From Holothuria scabra (taxonomy: Eukaryota > Echinodermata > Holothuroidea > Aspidochirotida > Holothuriidae), in NCBI GenBank assembly GCA_037179385.1, contig CM074187.1, forward strand, positions 45,232,879 through 45,296,878: 64,000 bases of DNA, read 5' to 3'. A model generated the notes under the pieces. It did not search any database, was not told the origin of the DNA, and saw only the letters and a program-made list of their open reading frames with translations. Made by a program: the position numbers and the translations under genes. The stretch's first letter is position 1; each line of letters starts with the position of its first letter. Shown one piece after another: positions 11,893-24,000 of this stretch.

Positions 11893-12225
11893 ATCCTTTG
11901 CAACAGGGTTTTGTACTTGCATTGCATCTACTAGAATATCCTTTACATTGTGTACTGGTATTTCCTTTGCAACAGGTTCTGGTCTACATTTTGCATCATT
12001 TTATATCCTTTGCATTAGGTGATGGTAATTCCTCTCCATCAGGTACTAGCATGGCCTTTGTATGAGGAAGTAGTAATCCATTTCATCAGCATTAGAAACA
12101 TGCATTATGTTGAGTCCTTTGATGTCCTATGCATCAAGTCCTCTAAGTTCCTTTGCATTAGGCCCTACTAGGTCCTTTGCATCAGGTTCTAGAAGACCCT
12201 TTGCACCAGGTTCTCATGCATCCTA
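11893..12225. repeat. Degenerate minisatellite (cctttgcatcaggttct)
   Basis: More than ten imperfect copies of a cctttgca(t/a)cagg(t)tct-like motif at irregular 20-35 bp spacing. Intergenic, after the R3HDM 3' end. Confidence 0.7.
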
Positions 12226-12674
12226 AACTGAGATTCAATTAGGACAATTAAAAGAGTATATTTATGGTGATGTAGATAAAGTATGATAGAATATTAAACA
12301 GACTGTGATACAAAGTTCATCTGGCAAGTACTTAAGTAGCAGAATGAAATCAAATTTCTCTGTGCCATTCATAAGCATCTTTAAATGTGGTTTAGATCGG
12401 GAAAAATATGTTTGTTTGCCCTTGACTGTCTGCCTCTGATTTGCTGCCCACTCTAACCAAATTTTTTATTTTAAATTTTTTTTTTCTTTAGAAAACCTTA
12501 GATTTCCTCAAATTGCATAAAATTTACAACAATCTGAATGCGCACATATAAAGCTTCATGGGTCTATCAATACACCAAATGGCTTACAAGAGTGTCGTAG
12601 CTCTTGTATCTAGGCTAAGCCAAACATTAGCCTTCATTCTGCTGACCTTGTTTGCTTCCATACTAGGTAAGGTT

Positions 12675-12905
12675 AGACGTAGTTTAATGGCCCAGTTTCC
12701 AACCAATTGGTTCAAGTCAAGCCAGCCAACATCTTTTTTTCCAGTTGTGGCTCACTGGCTTGTTTTCCCTACTCCATTGCCCTTTGTTGGGCACCAAGCA
12801 AAATGGCAGTAGATTCCGTTTTTAAAGTTTTAGGCCAGGACTTGGATTCCCAACTTCCAGACTGCAAGTCTAATGCTCTAACCTCTTGAGCATGTAGTCG
12901 GTCGC
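12675..12905 (-). mobile_element. SINE copy, reversed
   Basis: tggcccagtttccaaccaat, ccagttgtggctcactggct, then the head region gactgcaagtctaatgctct. Intergenic. Confidence 0.78.
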
Positions 12906-13673
12906 TTCTCATATAAGGTCAGCAGTCTTGCCTTTGCGGAATACAGAACTATGCACATGCTGTAGACATTCACTAACCAGGTGTAACCAGTCTAATCACA
13001 TGTGAGGGACCTACCAAGTGCAAACCTCTGTTGTGACAAGCCTACAGTACCACGTACTACAGTGCACAAAGCAGGTCCGAGTGAGGTCACCATAGTAATT
13101 GATTCAGGTTGCCTGCAGATGAATTTAGGCCCGGACCTAAATACCTGGGACAAGTTGTTTGATGAGATTCTAGGCTTAGTTCAGGGAACAAAGTGTATGT
13201 GAGAACGTGATAGACTAGGCCACGAGTCTAGGTAATTGAATCAACACTCCCACTTTAGGCAATTTAATTTTAATTTCATCCTGTAGTCAGTACCTGAATC
13301 TGAGTCACAATGCTCTATATTGAATGTGTTCATAGGGTTTTGTGGATAATATAGAGGAAGAAAATTCCCAGTTAAAAAAAAAAAAAACATGGTTGGTACG
13401 CTTTCAGAAGATGCGTTGAGGGCAAACATGCAAATTTCTTCTTTGGGGGAGGGGGGCTCTAACGTACTCGTGTTGGTCACATGGGGTTAAAGGTATCCTA
13501 ATTATAGAATACTCCCATTAAGTCTAAGTAATTATTCTGTTTCCTTGTTACCTCTTTTGATACTATTTCATCCCTTAGAAAGAGAGCATCCATGAAACAC
13601 TATGCATTTTGGTTGGTGTATTCAATATGAGGCAGGTAGCTTAAGTATTATATATGTTTGTCCTACAGATGAA

Positions 13674-13930
13674 TACGAACAGTCAAGTAATGGTCTGATT
13701 TTATCAGCCATAACTGAGGTCCATCAGGATTAATCTGTCGAATTCTTTGCTTATTCTTGCATCATGGATGCTTGTATACTAAAATAATTCTTGATGATTC
13801 TTGCAATTTCATGGAATATGAGAGATTAGAATTGCATATAGACTACAAAATTAAGGGAATTTAAAGCATGGTGAACCCCACTAATGGTGGACTTCCCAAG
13901 CTGCTCAGATGCATCTTTAAGGAGGTCATA
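13674..13930 (+). mobile_element. CGAATCCG-type MITE copy, diverged
   Basis: Contains agtaatggtctgatttt, catcatggatgcttgta and gtgaaccccactaatggtgg, parallel to 57541-57794. Intergenic. Confidence 0.6.
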
Positions 13931-15600
13931 CACAAATGCAAGGTTCTTTTATCTGTGGCATAATGTGTTGTAAAAAGTGGTCCATCTTACACACAAAACA
14001 AGTTTCAGACCATAAGCTAGTTCTGTAATTCGTTTTGGTGGCTATGTACATATGCCCATCCTCCAAATCGTTTGGATAGACAAACCAGTCCCACACTTAC
14101 AATACATATTCCAAAAATTGAGTTTACATTAAAATTTGGTGACATCATTCTTTCTCAATCCAATCATTACATACAGAGGAATCATAAGTGTGGTTCTGTG
14201 CTGTGGACTCTGTCTTAATTGCATTTTTGGTGTAAAAATAATCATTTTAATCAGCTGTAAAGGAGAGCCGAGTCCCTATTTTCATTGGGGTTGCCTTTTC
14301 AGATTTATACTAAGTGTTGTATGTACGCACTGAATGAAAACGAGGGAACTTCGTACACTGTGCTGGGCTCAGTTTGTGCATCCTGCGCTGTGGCCCACAA
14401 TTCCATGCGCCAACGAATTACTGAACTTGCTTATTATTTCTGCATGTTAACAGCCATGTTCGAGTTACTTTCATAGTTGCTTACAACTTTGTACACACTT
14501 CTCCTATTGGCTGGAATATGTGGCAAAGTTGCTAACAGAAAATGACAAGGTACTATTTAGATGTCCAGACTACCTGCATAATATTAATATTTTACTACTT
14601 ATACATATTATATGATAATTTGAATGATTTTGTTCCTTGCTCTAATGAATATTTCAAATGCAAGAAAAACTGTGTCACCTAAATGTTACAAGTCACTGCT
14701 GGGTTACCCTTTGTACACAATTTTTACATGTTTTTATAAGTCACCATTTGTTGTTATACCTATTGTAGTAGGGTCAGTGAGTACTACCACCCTTGAGGGT
14801 TGCAACTTAATTTGGAGTTAATTCTGTGGGTTTGGGGCAGTAGCTAATTCCTCTGTCTGGTAAAACATGTTAACATCTAGCATCGTTGATGTATTCTAGG
14901 GTGGGGTGCAACAGTGCAATAACGAAATTGTTGAGCACTAATTCAAATTACTCGTTTTATTCTGTTTAAAATTTATCAGAGAGCAGCTGTGTAATTGGTT
15001 CAATATATTTCCTCCTAATAACAAAAATTTTGTTGGTAAAATAAATGGAATGTAAACTTCAGGATTTATCATTACTTATATATGCCATAGAAGTAAAGGG
15101 ACCACAAACCCACTAAGTGCCTTAAATCCAAATGTTTTTGTCATCAAACCTTTTAATAGATGGATTTGCCAAGTTACTTTTGTGCAAGTTTTTCTAAGCA
15201 GTTTCAATCAGAACTGATAAGCTTCAGTTGATGAAATTTTATCAAAATTCATGAAACCAGGCCTTCACAATTAATGGCTGTTCGGTAAATTATAATTGTT
15301 ATTCATCATTTTGGATAAATTTTCAATGTCATTGAGCATTTGCCATCAAGATTAAAAAGGTTACATATTTTGCTGGTACTTGTTACATGTAGTGGAATTG
15401 ATGTGGTTTCAAAAGTACATTAAAGTTTGTTTACACATTGTATGAATGGGTATTCCCAAGGGACGGCTTTACTGGTGCATTGACATGTAGATCCCTTACA
15501 CTGCTGCTAAATTAATGAACTTTATTCAACCTGTTGGCTTTCTGTATTAAGTTAAAATGGATGAAGACAACTCATTTTCCAAGGCAGAATTTTAGGCACT
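13931..15600. other. Intergenic, no gene recognised
   Basis: Short open frames here have no recognisable domain and no splice or codon pattern. The stretch at 13990-14100 resembles, in reverse, part of 37650-37760, so it may be old repeat. Confidence 0.5.
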
Positions 15601-15603
15601 CTG

Positions 15604-15903
15604 TTAAAGGCCTGATTCTGTCACCCAAAACAGTTCTAATTCTCCCAATTTACTGAATTAAGCCTCTCCCTCATGACAGACTAAAATTCATCCTCATCCA
15701 GATACAATCTCAGTTTGTTGCTTCAGGGTGAGTATACAAGACCCCAGTGTGTAATCAAAACACCCTCAGTACAGTACAGGCTATGTATTGTATGATCTAT
15801 GGCACTTTGTATTGTTTGCACTAGCTGTCAATCAAAGAGCTCTGCCAATGGAGAATTTCTGTGGACTAGTTTGTAGTTTGGGGTGAAAGGATTAGCTTTT
15901 TAA
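15604..15903 (+). mobile_element. TTAA-type MITE family A copy
   Basis: Flanked by TTAA at 15604-15607 and 15900-15903. Ends aaggcctgattctgtcaccc / gtttggggtgaaaggattag. Internal tgcttcagggtgagtataca and agctgtcaatcaaagagctc match the other family A copies. About 300 bp. Confidence 0.85.
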
Positions 15904-16384
15904 TTCAAGTATCTTTATTCATATGCCAGTGGTGTAGCCATGGGGGTGGTTTGGGGGTTAACCCCCCCCCCATGACCCAACCTTGAAAGGAAAATAATGG
16001 CAAAAAACACCTAAATTTGCAGTTTTTTTCCTCCCTCATTTTAGACTTTTCTCTCATGACGGGCTCCAAACCCCCCTCCCCCATGACACAATCCTGGCTA
16101 TGCTAATGTCATATGCTTTATTAAAAAATGAGAGCAGTATTTTACAATTAATTAATCTACAATGTGTAACTTATCTGCATGGGGTTATGTTTGACTATAC
16201 TACATACCTGTGATTTGGCAAGTTATTACATGTCTGAATTATTGATCAGAATTGAAGCAAGAAGGCTTAAGTGCCAATATTTTTAGCAACAGTACTTGTT
16301 ATTATTCTCAAATTTAATTTCAAGTATGAGATATCCTGCTAACGATTTACAAGAGTGATTTTAAAGTGTGTAGTACATCTACAT

Positions 16385-16515
16385 TGTTTATTATGCTTGG
16401 CATAAGCAATGGGAAAACAAACCGTTAGCCACAACTGGAAAAATAGGCCGTGGCTGCCTCGACTTGAACCAATAAGTTGGAAACTGGGCCGTAAAACTCC
16501 ATCTAACTAACTAAC
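16385..16515 (+). mobile_element. SINE body fragment
   Basis: gcataagcaatgggaaaaca to gggccgtaaaactccatcta ending in (taac) repeats; a second, inverted fragment follows at 16545-16660. Confidence 0.72.
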
Positions 16516-16544
16516 TATATCTACATTGAGTTTTAGTGAAGTTA

Positions 16545-16660
16545 GTTAAACAGAGATCTAAGGCTCAGTTTCTAACCATCAGATCGAGTCAGGCTGGCCA
16601 CAGCTTTTTTTTTTTTCAGTTGTGGCTCACTGGCTTGTTTTCCTAACTCCAGTGGAAAGT
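16545..16660 (-). mobile_element. SINE body fragment, reversed
   Basis: ggctcagtttctaaccatca to cactggcttgttttcctaac. Together with the preceding copy it makes an inverted pair able to fold. Confidence 0.72.
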
Positions 16661-16978
16661 ACTTTAAGGCATTTTTTTATGTTAACATAGCATTGGGGAC
16701 TTGCTATAAAGAAAAGAGGTTAGGAACTCCATTCCAAGCAAACTATTAGCATTTTTGCCTGAAAGGAAGTTTTCCCATTAGTCCTTTGCAGTTTTCTCTG
16801 CAGCACACATTGGGCCATGACAATTGGTAAAGTATCTGTACAGGTGATAAATATAGATTGTGTTCATCCTTTTGTCCTGTAATACAGCTGGTACATCATG
16901 TACCTTATCACACTAGTATGGTATCAACAAACAGAATGTGGCATTGCTGTCTTACAACATCTCAACTAAGTATTTATT

Positions 16979-17218
16979 AGGGCTGGAATTAATCGAAGGT
17001 CAAGAAGGCCATGGCCTTCATATTTTTGGCAATTGCCTTGTCGCCCTATAAAATGAAATGACCATCAAGGCCATTGCCTCTCTGCCCTACCTGTGAGATT
17101 ACATTGTGGTCAGTACAAAATTACTTGCTTGGCCTTGGTGCCCTCTCAGTTCAGATGACATGCCCTCAAAACCAATGGAAAAATGGCCTTGCCCCGCTGG
17201 AACCTTAATTCCAGCCCT
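16979..17218. mobile_element. 240-bp MITE with AGGGCTGGAATTAA termini (hAT-like)
   Basis: A perfect 14-bp inverted repeat at 16979-16992 and 17205-17218. The interior is full of ggcc-containing motifs (ggccatggcc; ggccttg). Flanks atttatt/atttatc resemble an 8-bp target duplication with mismatches. Confidence 0.78.
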
Positions 17219-17365
17219 GATTTATCCAACTTTTTTTGGACAGTGCTATGAAAATTTGTTTACTATGGTACATGTTGTTCTTTTCCAGGTCAGTTTTTTA
17301 TCTCAGGGTGGTTGGTCTCTTTAAGCTGGTTTGGGTTTGAGAGCCTTCAAAAACTGTAGGTTTCT

Positions 17366-17560
17366 TTAAAGGGCAGGAGCAGTCACCCCAACTTGAAGTA
17401 GTGTAGCAGACTGTGTTGTTTCATGATTGGCTGTTTATAGTCATGTGATAACAATTATTCTCTTCAAATGTCATACATACTATACATATTTGCAAGGTAC
17501 TCTTGGTGTTTATTATAAAACATATCTGGTCACAACTTTTTAAATGCCAGCTCTTATGAT
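17366..17560 (+). mobile_element. TTAA-type MITE family B, 5' part
   Basis: Begins TTAA-agggcaggagcagtcacccc, then aacttgaagtagtgtagcag and tcatgattggctgtttatag, as in the other family B copies. The 3' half is not recognisable. Confidence 0.65.
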
Positions 17561-18504
17561 GTTATCCCTTCACAAAGCCTGTTATCACCCTGTATTACTA
17601 ATGGCAGAATTGGACGGAATAGCCTAGCCCTGTGGCTTTCTCATCTGAATGGGGAGCTCACACTTTCATGCAGATGTATTAATATTTTTTACCTTTGTAT
17701 CAGAAAAAAAAGTCCATGTGATAGTTGTCATTTTTGTTTAGAGTATGTATAACATTTCCTTTTTACATTGACCCTTGCAATGTAGTGCGTCCTCTGTAAT
17801 TTGTGCACACATTTAGCTACATGGATTTTTAAATATTGCCACTTTTTGGAATAGATGTGTAGTAGGTGTGCAATGTGTATATTATTAAAGAAGTATTATT
17901 ATATGTACATGTATATGAAGTGTACTTTGCCAAGTGAAACATTGAAATTTGTGAAAGTGTATATTGCAATATTGTGCCATCTTTTGTACTTAAGTCAGAA
18001 CTCTGTGTAAAATATGCTGAATAGTACCCAGTGATGGAAGTAGGTTGCTTCAAGCAAACAGTGGCATCAGTGTTTTGGGGATTGAGGGGGGAGGGACAAA
18101 ATTTCCCAACAGCAAGTTAAATTGTGGATAGTATCCCGGACCTGAATCGTCTGTAAATAATTCACCCATATGAAAGCAAGTGTACACTTATACGCACAAA
18201 AACAAACATGCATAGGCACTCACATTGCCATGCACCTTGCCACATACACCGATGTTTTCTATCTCCAACATCTGTCTACCACAATGGGATATTTTGTGTA
18301 TGCTGCATGTTGTTTATTTATATAACTATTTTAATCTGCCTGAATTATGAGTGGTGGGGGGGTGGTAAAATGATATGTTTGTTCCCAATATTTTCATTCA
18401 GGTGGCAATCGTCCCCTTTCCCCTACAACCAGGATCTAAGCCCCTGCCTGGTAAAGTCAATTGGGTAATCTATGTACCTGGGCAGTCTCCATGGTGGGGG
18501 CCAA

Positions 18505-19168
18505 AGATAAAAACGTAGATACCAAACTCCTATCCCTACACTGTTAGATGTGCTGACTCCTCAAGGAGGCTCAATTGGAGGGGCGGAAATGTTCATTTGA
18601 CATGCGCACAGTTTTATTCGGTTATCTGCATGCACAATCGTATATGCGTAACGGAAAATTCCACTGTGATTAAACATCAGCATGCATGCATTTTCAAAGC
18701 AAGTTCTGTACGCGCACAATACATTTCTCCATGTGCAGTCCTGAGTAACTGACACATACTCCTGCATGTTAGAAAAAGAACGCAGTAGTTGATTTTGTGT
18801 TGTAAGCGCATAAGAATGTAAACGTGTGCATAGATGTGGGCTTGTGAAGATACCCTAGAAACTGACCAACCAGTAAGTCAATGAACTTCAAACCAGTCGT
18901 TGTGCGTTAATGTTCAAATGTTCTTAAGTAGGAAGCTGGCGAAGAAGCCTAAAACTGTTTCATGTAAGTGAATTTATTGAAGAATGGTGTTTGTAAGAAT
19001 TGCAATGTTTTAAAATCACACTTATTTATACTACTGGAAGATATCAATTAACTGTTAGCTTTCAAAACGACTGATCAGTGATCAGCACTTCAGCCCCTCC
19101 GTTTCGGCCTCAGTGAGGAGTCACAGCGCCATTTTAAGTTTGGTATCTATGTTTATAATATCTTTGAT
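18505..19168. mobile_element. ~660-bp inverted-repeat element with 9-bp direct flanks (Mutator-like candidate)
   Basis: Termini agataaaaacgtagatacca and complement tggtatctatgtttataata; the subterminal gactcctc/gaggagtc also pairs. It is flanked by identical 9-bp GGGGGCCAA at 18496-18504 and 19169-19177. Long inverted ends plus a 9-bp duplication fit Mutator-like elements; the class is inference. Intergenic. Confidence 0.68.
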
Positions 19169-19177
19169 GGGGGCCAA

Positions 19178-20010
19178 GTCACATGCTATAATAATATCGA
19201 TGTACATTTCCTGTAACATCACATGACCAACCAAGTCATGGTTAACACTGGACAAATGAAAACTTCAAAAAAGAGATACCTTTTCTCAGTAGCATTTTAA
19301 TGATCAGCATGTTCTCAATCTGTTATCTTTAAAACTTGAATAAGTAGAGGCAACGTAACTGCTTACCACTGTTTTGTTACACAGTCTTTAGAGACACTGT
19401 CTAACAAACTACTGGCATTATGAAGAGAATGAATACAAATGAGTCGCCATGGTAACCAGTCACCTACATTAAAGTTCACATTACCCTTCTTTTGTTATTA
19501 GACTACGTTTCCCTAACTAACGTAAAAATTTGTAACAAAATGTCAAGTTTTAAACTCTTTTTTTAAGAAGAGCATGCATCATTTCTTATGGCCAGATGAA
19601 TCATTCAGCGGAAATTAAACAGACTAAAAGCTTCAACAAAACTCTTTACAATTTTACAAAGCACTTTTGCTAAGTACATTCCTTCACTCGAATATCCTCT
19701 TTTCCATGAGTTTTATGAGTTTATAGAAAACAGGATCATTTCAAAGTTAGATCATCATCAATAGCATTGGACTGTTTCTGAACGTAAAGTATATTATTTC
19801 ATTTAAAGTTTAATACTATTTATGTACACATATAGATATAATGTAATATTACCACATGTACAATCAATGACTAGGCATGCCATCAGCATGAAACGTTAAA
19901 TATTGCCAATCTCTTTCAGACATTCTACACAACTTTTTTCAAAATAATAAATACGTCCCTCCAAAAGGGATTTTCTTTCTTCCTTTCATTTCCCCAAGCA
20001 TTGCACACCA
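19178..20010. other. Intergenic or MYO5 downstream, nothing recognised
   Basis: AT-rich, no repeat or ORF I can support. May include MYO5 3' UTR if polyadenylation is further out than 20011. Confidence 0.4.
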
Positions 20011-20016
20011 TTTATT
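20011..20016 (-). terminator. Candidate MYO5 polyadenylation signal
   Basis: AATAAA on the minus strand, about 845 bases after the stop. It is the nearest canonical hexamer I noticed; a TATAAA variant lies closer, near 20310. Unconfirmed. Confidence 0.3.
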
Positions 20017-20859
20017 ACAAACCATTAGAGACTACATTTGATGATGCTTGTTTAGAAAATGTCCAAATCATTCCCTTAATTCTTTGAATATAAACAAAAG
20101 ATTGCTATAACAAAACTTCTCTACAAAACAAAAAGAACTATGAAATAAGCGCTTCATTTATCCCCACATAAACAAATATATGTTTGGGAAAAGAGCATCT
20201 TAATAAGGCAGGGCAATGAATGTATGATGCGGAAAAAAAAAAAAAAGCGGAAAAAAAAAAGAGGAATTATCATTATTGTTTGTACTGCTATGTATCCAGT
20301 CTTCATCTGACATTTTATAAATATGTAAGACATCTTACAGATGACATTTCTAGAGCTTTCCAAAAGATCCCCTCTTGCAAATACGACTGCTGCAGCCATG
20401 ACGGAGCCAGGAAAGGCTACTGATGTTGCTGATCTCTGTATAACTTGCTGCAAGCTACATGGGCCAAAACTTCAATATGTGCTAGTATCACAGGTACGAC
20501 ACAGTAACCTTGTGTGCAGCAAAAACTACTGCCTCTGTGCATAGTGGTTCAAAAAACTGAATTCAAACTTCATGAAGTTAGATATTCAGATTACTCAGAG
20601 ATATTTTCATTTGAATTCATCCATTGGTTGAGCGAGCAAATTTTGACGTGATGTCTGCAGACTATCCCCTAAACACTCAAATTGATGCTCTTCAGTGTCA
20701 GTTTCATTTCACACACCTAAATGTCAACTGCTTAGGTTCTATCTCCATGATTTTCCAACAATAGTAAAGTCGTAGAAACAGTCTCACACTCCTAGTAATC
20801 TTTCAATCTTAAAAGGCAGTTAAATCAAAAGGCCTCATTCCATCTTCAAAATAGATACC

Positions 20860-21099
20860 CTAAATTTTCTTCAAAAAGTTCAAGCCGAAAGACTCAGGTA
20901 TGTCAATCTCGTTCAAGTTAACAGACGTCGGATTGTATGGAAAAGTAACAGGGAATGTGTGTTTGGCATCAATCAACAACTGGGCTTCCTTTTTGACCTC
21001 TCCTCGACCTGCAAGCTTAGAACTGACCTTTCGTATAAATGAAACCTCTGTGCGTTTTTCGTACTCATCTGGAGTGTAAAGATGCAGTATTTTTACAAT
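20860..21099 (-). CDS. MYO5: MYO5 terminal exon: end of DIL domain and stop
   Basis: 240 nt, 79 codons plus TAG (20860-20862), acceptor a long T tract ending cag. [25 protein letters not shown] and [14 protein letters not shown] match the MYO5A C-terminus; it ends [10 protein letters not shown], a little beyond the last conserved tail block, as expected. Confidence 0.97.
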   Translation of the reverse strand: MVKILHLYTPDEYEKRTEVSFIRKVSSKLAGRGEVKKEAQLLIDAKHTFPVTFPYNPTSVNLNEIDIPESFGLNFLKKI

Positions 21100-24000
21100 C
21101 TGAAAAAAAAAATCGAAAAGGTCAGTCCATAACTTGAGTGGTGTTGCACTATGAGGCAACTACAGTAATCAGTACAAGTTTCTTTTCACAAACAGTGACT
21201 ATCAAGTTCCTGAAATTTATATGGCCCATTGTTTAATACAATCATTCTTATGTGCCTCAGTCATGAAAGAAAGTAGAAAAACAAAAGACTATGTTGATTT
21301 GACAGATACCATCAGTCACAGCAAAATCAGTGACTTTTTAATAAAGACTGAAAATGTTTACTGAAGGGGGCAGACCGTTCCATAACTTAGGGCCTTGGAC
21401 AGTTAGTGCATGCTCACCAAACATGGATCTATATCCAGAAGCAACCTGATTGATTGTTTTATCAGATCTGAGTTCATATTTATCATGTACTGGAAAAATA
21501 GCACTTTGATCATTGATTTGGATAGTACAGAGGAATCCGATCAGCTCGTGTGTTTAGTGACTGTAGGCAGCCATTAGTAAGGTCCATCAGCCTTAAATCA
21601 TATCCATTTATTGTCTACATGAATTTCAAACCCTCATATTCAGTGAAATTGAAGGAACCAATACACAATTGATCCATGATACAGGCAAGCAAGGAATTTG
21701 AAAGATTAAAAGGTAAAAGACCCCCATTAAGACCAACTGAAATCAGACCTTCACTTGCTGTCTGGATTGGCCTATACAAGCAGCAGTCTGAATGTCTTGT
21801 TCTACCCGAGTATCTCCTCTACTTAAAGACTCAGTGAGGCAATAGCCCTCATCTTATCACCACCTCCCCCTCGATGTGACTAACAAAGAAACATTGATTT
21901 ACCTGTGTTGTCATTAGCTCTGTGCAAATGTCACAAATCACTTTAATATCATCACCTTAGTGGCTCAATAAGTTAATACCCTTCATTCCATCCCCCCCAA
22001 GTGTCACAAATCAATTTGACACCATCAACTTTGAGACTCAGTAAGTTAACTCCCTCCCCCTCCCTCATCACAACGTGACTAACAAAGAAACATTTCTCTA
22101 CCTGTGTTGTTGTCAGCTCTGAACAAGTGTCACAAATCAATTTGACATCATCATCTGTCCTCTTCTTGACCTGAAGCAACTGTGCCACTTGTACTAATGG
22201 TTCCAGTGTATGTTCCATGTTACGATCATACAGCCGATGACTCCGAAGCCATTCCTCCATCTCACTCAGGTTATACCTGGAATCATAACCAGAAAGCCAA
22301 AAGGCTTAGTGATTCCTTGCCGCTGAAATGTAAGGCCTTTTTTCACATTGACATTGCTTTGCAATGTTTTTCAATTAACAGGACTCCATAATGTGCCCAC
22401 AAAGTACACATGCAAGGCATCCAATCTTCCTACATTGAGATCCCCCTTGCCCGTTGTGAACCCAAATGACATTTGACCTCCACCAAAAACTTCTGGGGCC
22501 ATGTATTCACTATGTGCCATCTACAGGACAAGTTACAGGACCCTACAAGTGACCTTTCTTGAAAGACTGTGCAGGAAAGCTTGTCAGGCTTTGAACATGC
22601 TGACTCCAAATGAACTTTGACCTTTCAGAAAATCAATAGGGATCATCTACTCAATATGACCAATCCACACACTAAATATGAGCACAGTCACATGTACCGT
22701 TCTTGAGATATCGTGTTTACGAAGTTTTGACCTTTTGACCTCTCATGACCCCAAATGACCTTTGACCTCCACCAAAAACAATAGGGATCATCTACTCAAT
22801 ATGGCCAACACACTCGCCAAATATGAGCACAGTCACATGTACTGTTCCTGAGATACCGTGTTTACGAAGTTTTGTCCTTTTGACCTATTGTGACCCCAAA
22901 CGACCTTTGATCTCCACCAAAAACAATAGGGATCATCTACTCAATATGGCCAATGCACACACCGAATATGAGATTAGTCACACTTGCTCTTCTTGAGATA
23001 CCATGTTTACCAGCAATTTCTAAGGAATTTACCTATTGACCTCTCGTGACCCCAAATGACCTTTGACCTCCACCAAAAACAATAGGGATTGTCTACTCAA
23101 TATGACCAACCCACACACCAAATATGAGTAAAGTCACATGTACCATTCTCGAGATATCATGTTTACGAAGTTTTGACCTTTTGACCTCTCCTGACCCAAA
23201 ATGACCTTTGACGTCCACGAAAATCAATAGAGATCATCTACCCAATATGAACAACCAACACACCAGATATGAGCATAGTCACATGTACTGTTCTCGAGAT
23301 ATAGTGTTTACGAAGTTTTGACCTTTTGACCTCTCGTGACCCCAAATGACCTTTGACCTCCACGAAAATCAATAGGGATCATCTACTTAATATGGCCAAT
23401 CCACACAGCAAATATGAGCATAGTCACATGTACCGTTCCTGAGATACCGTGTTTACGAAGTTTTGTCCTTTTGACCTCTCGTGACCCCAAACGACCTTTG
23501 ATCTCCACCAAAAACATTAGGGATCATCTACTCAATATGGCCAATGCACACACCAAATATGAGATTAGTCACATTTACCCTTCTTGAGATACCTTGTTTA
23601 CAAGCAATTTCTAAGGAATTTACCTATTGACCTCTCGTGACCCCAAATGACCTTTGACCACCAAGAAAATCGATAGGGATCATTTACTCAATACGACCAA
23701 CCCACACACCAAATATGAGCATAGTCACATGTTCTGTTCTCGAGATATCGTGTTTACGAAGTTTTGACCTTTTGACCTCTCGTGACCCCAAATGACCTTT
23801 GATCTCCACCAAAAACAATAGGGATCATCTACTCAATATGGCCAATGCACACACCAAATATGAGATTAGTCACACCTACCCTTCTTGAGATACCATGTTT
23901 ACAAGCAATTTCTAAGGAATTTACGTATTGACCTCTCGTAACCCCAAATGACCCTTGACCTCCACAAAAATCAATAGGGATCATCTACTCAATATGACCA

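Noticed and set aside
14136..14476. Two overlapping open frames with hydrophobic stretches
   Set aside because: No start context, domain or splice partners; likely chance frames in AT-rich intergenic DNA.
20154..20453. Overlapping short open frames on both strands after the MYO5 stop
   Set aside because: Low complexity (poly-K/poly-F) and no domain; probably 3' UTR.
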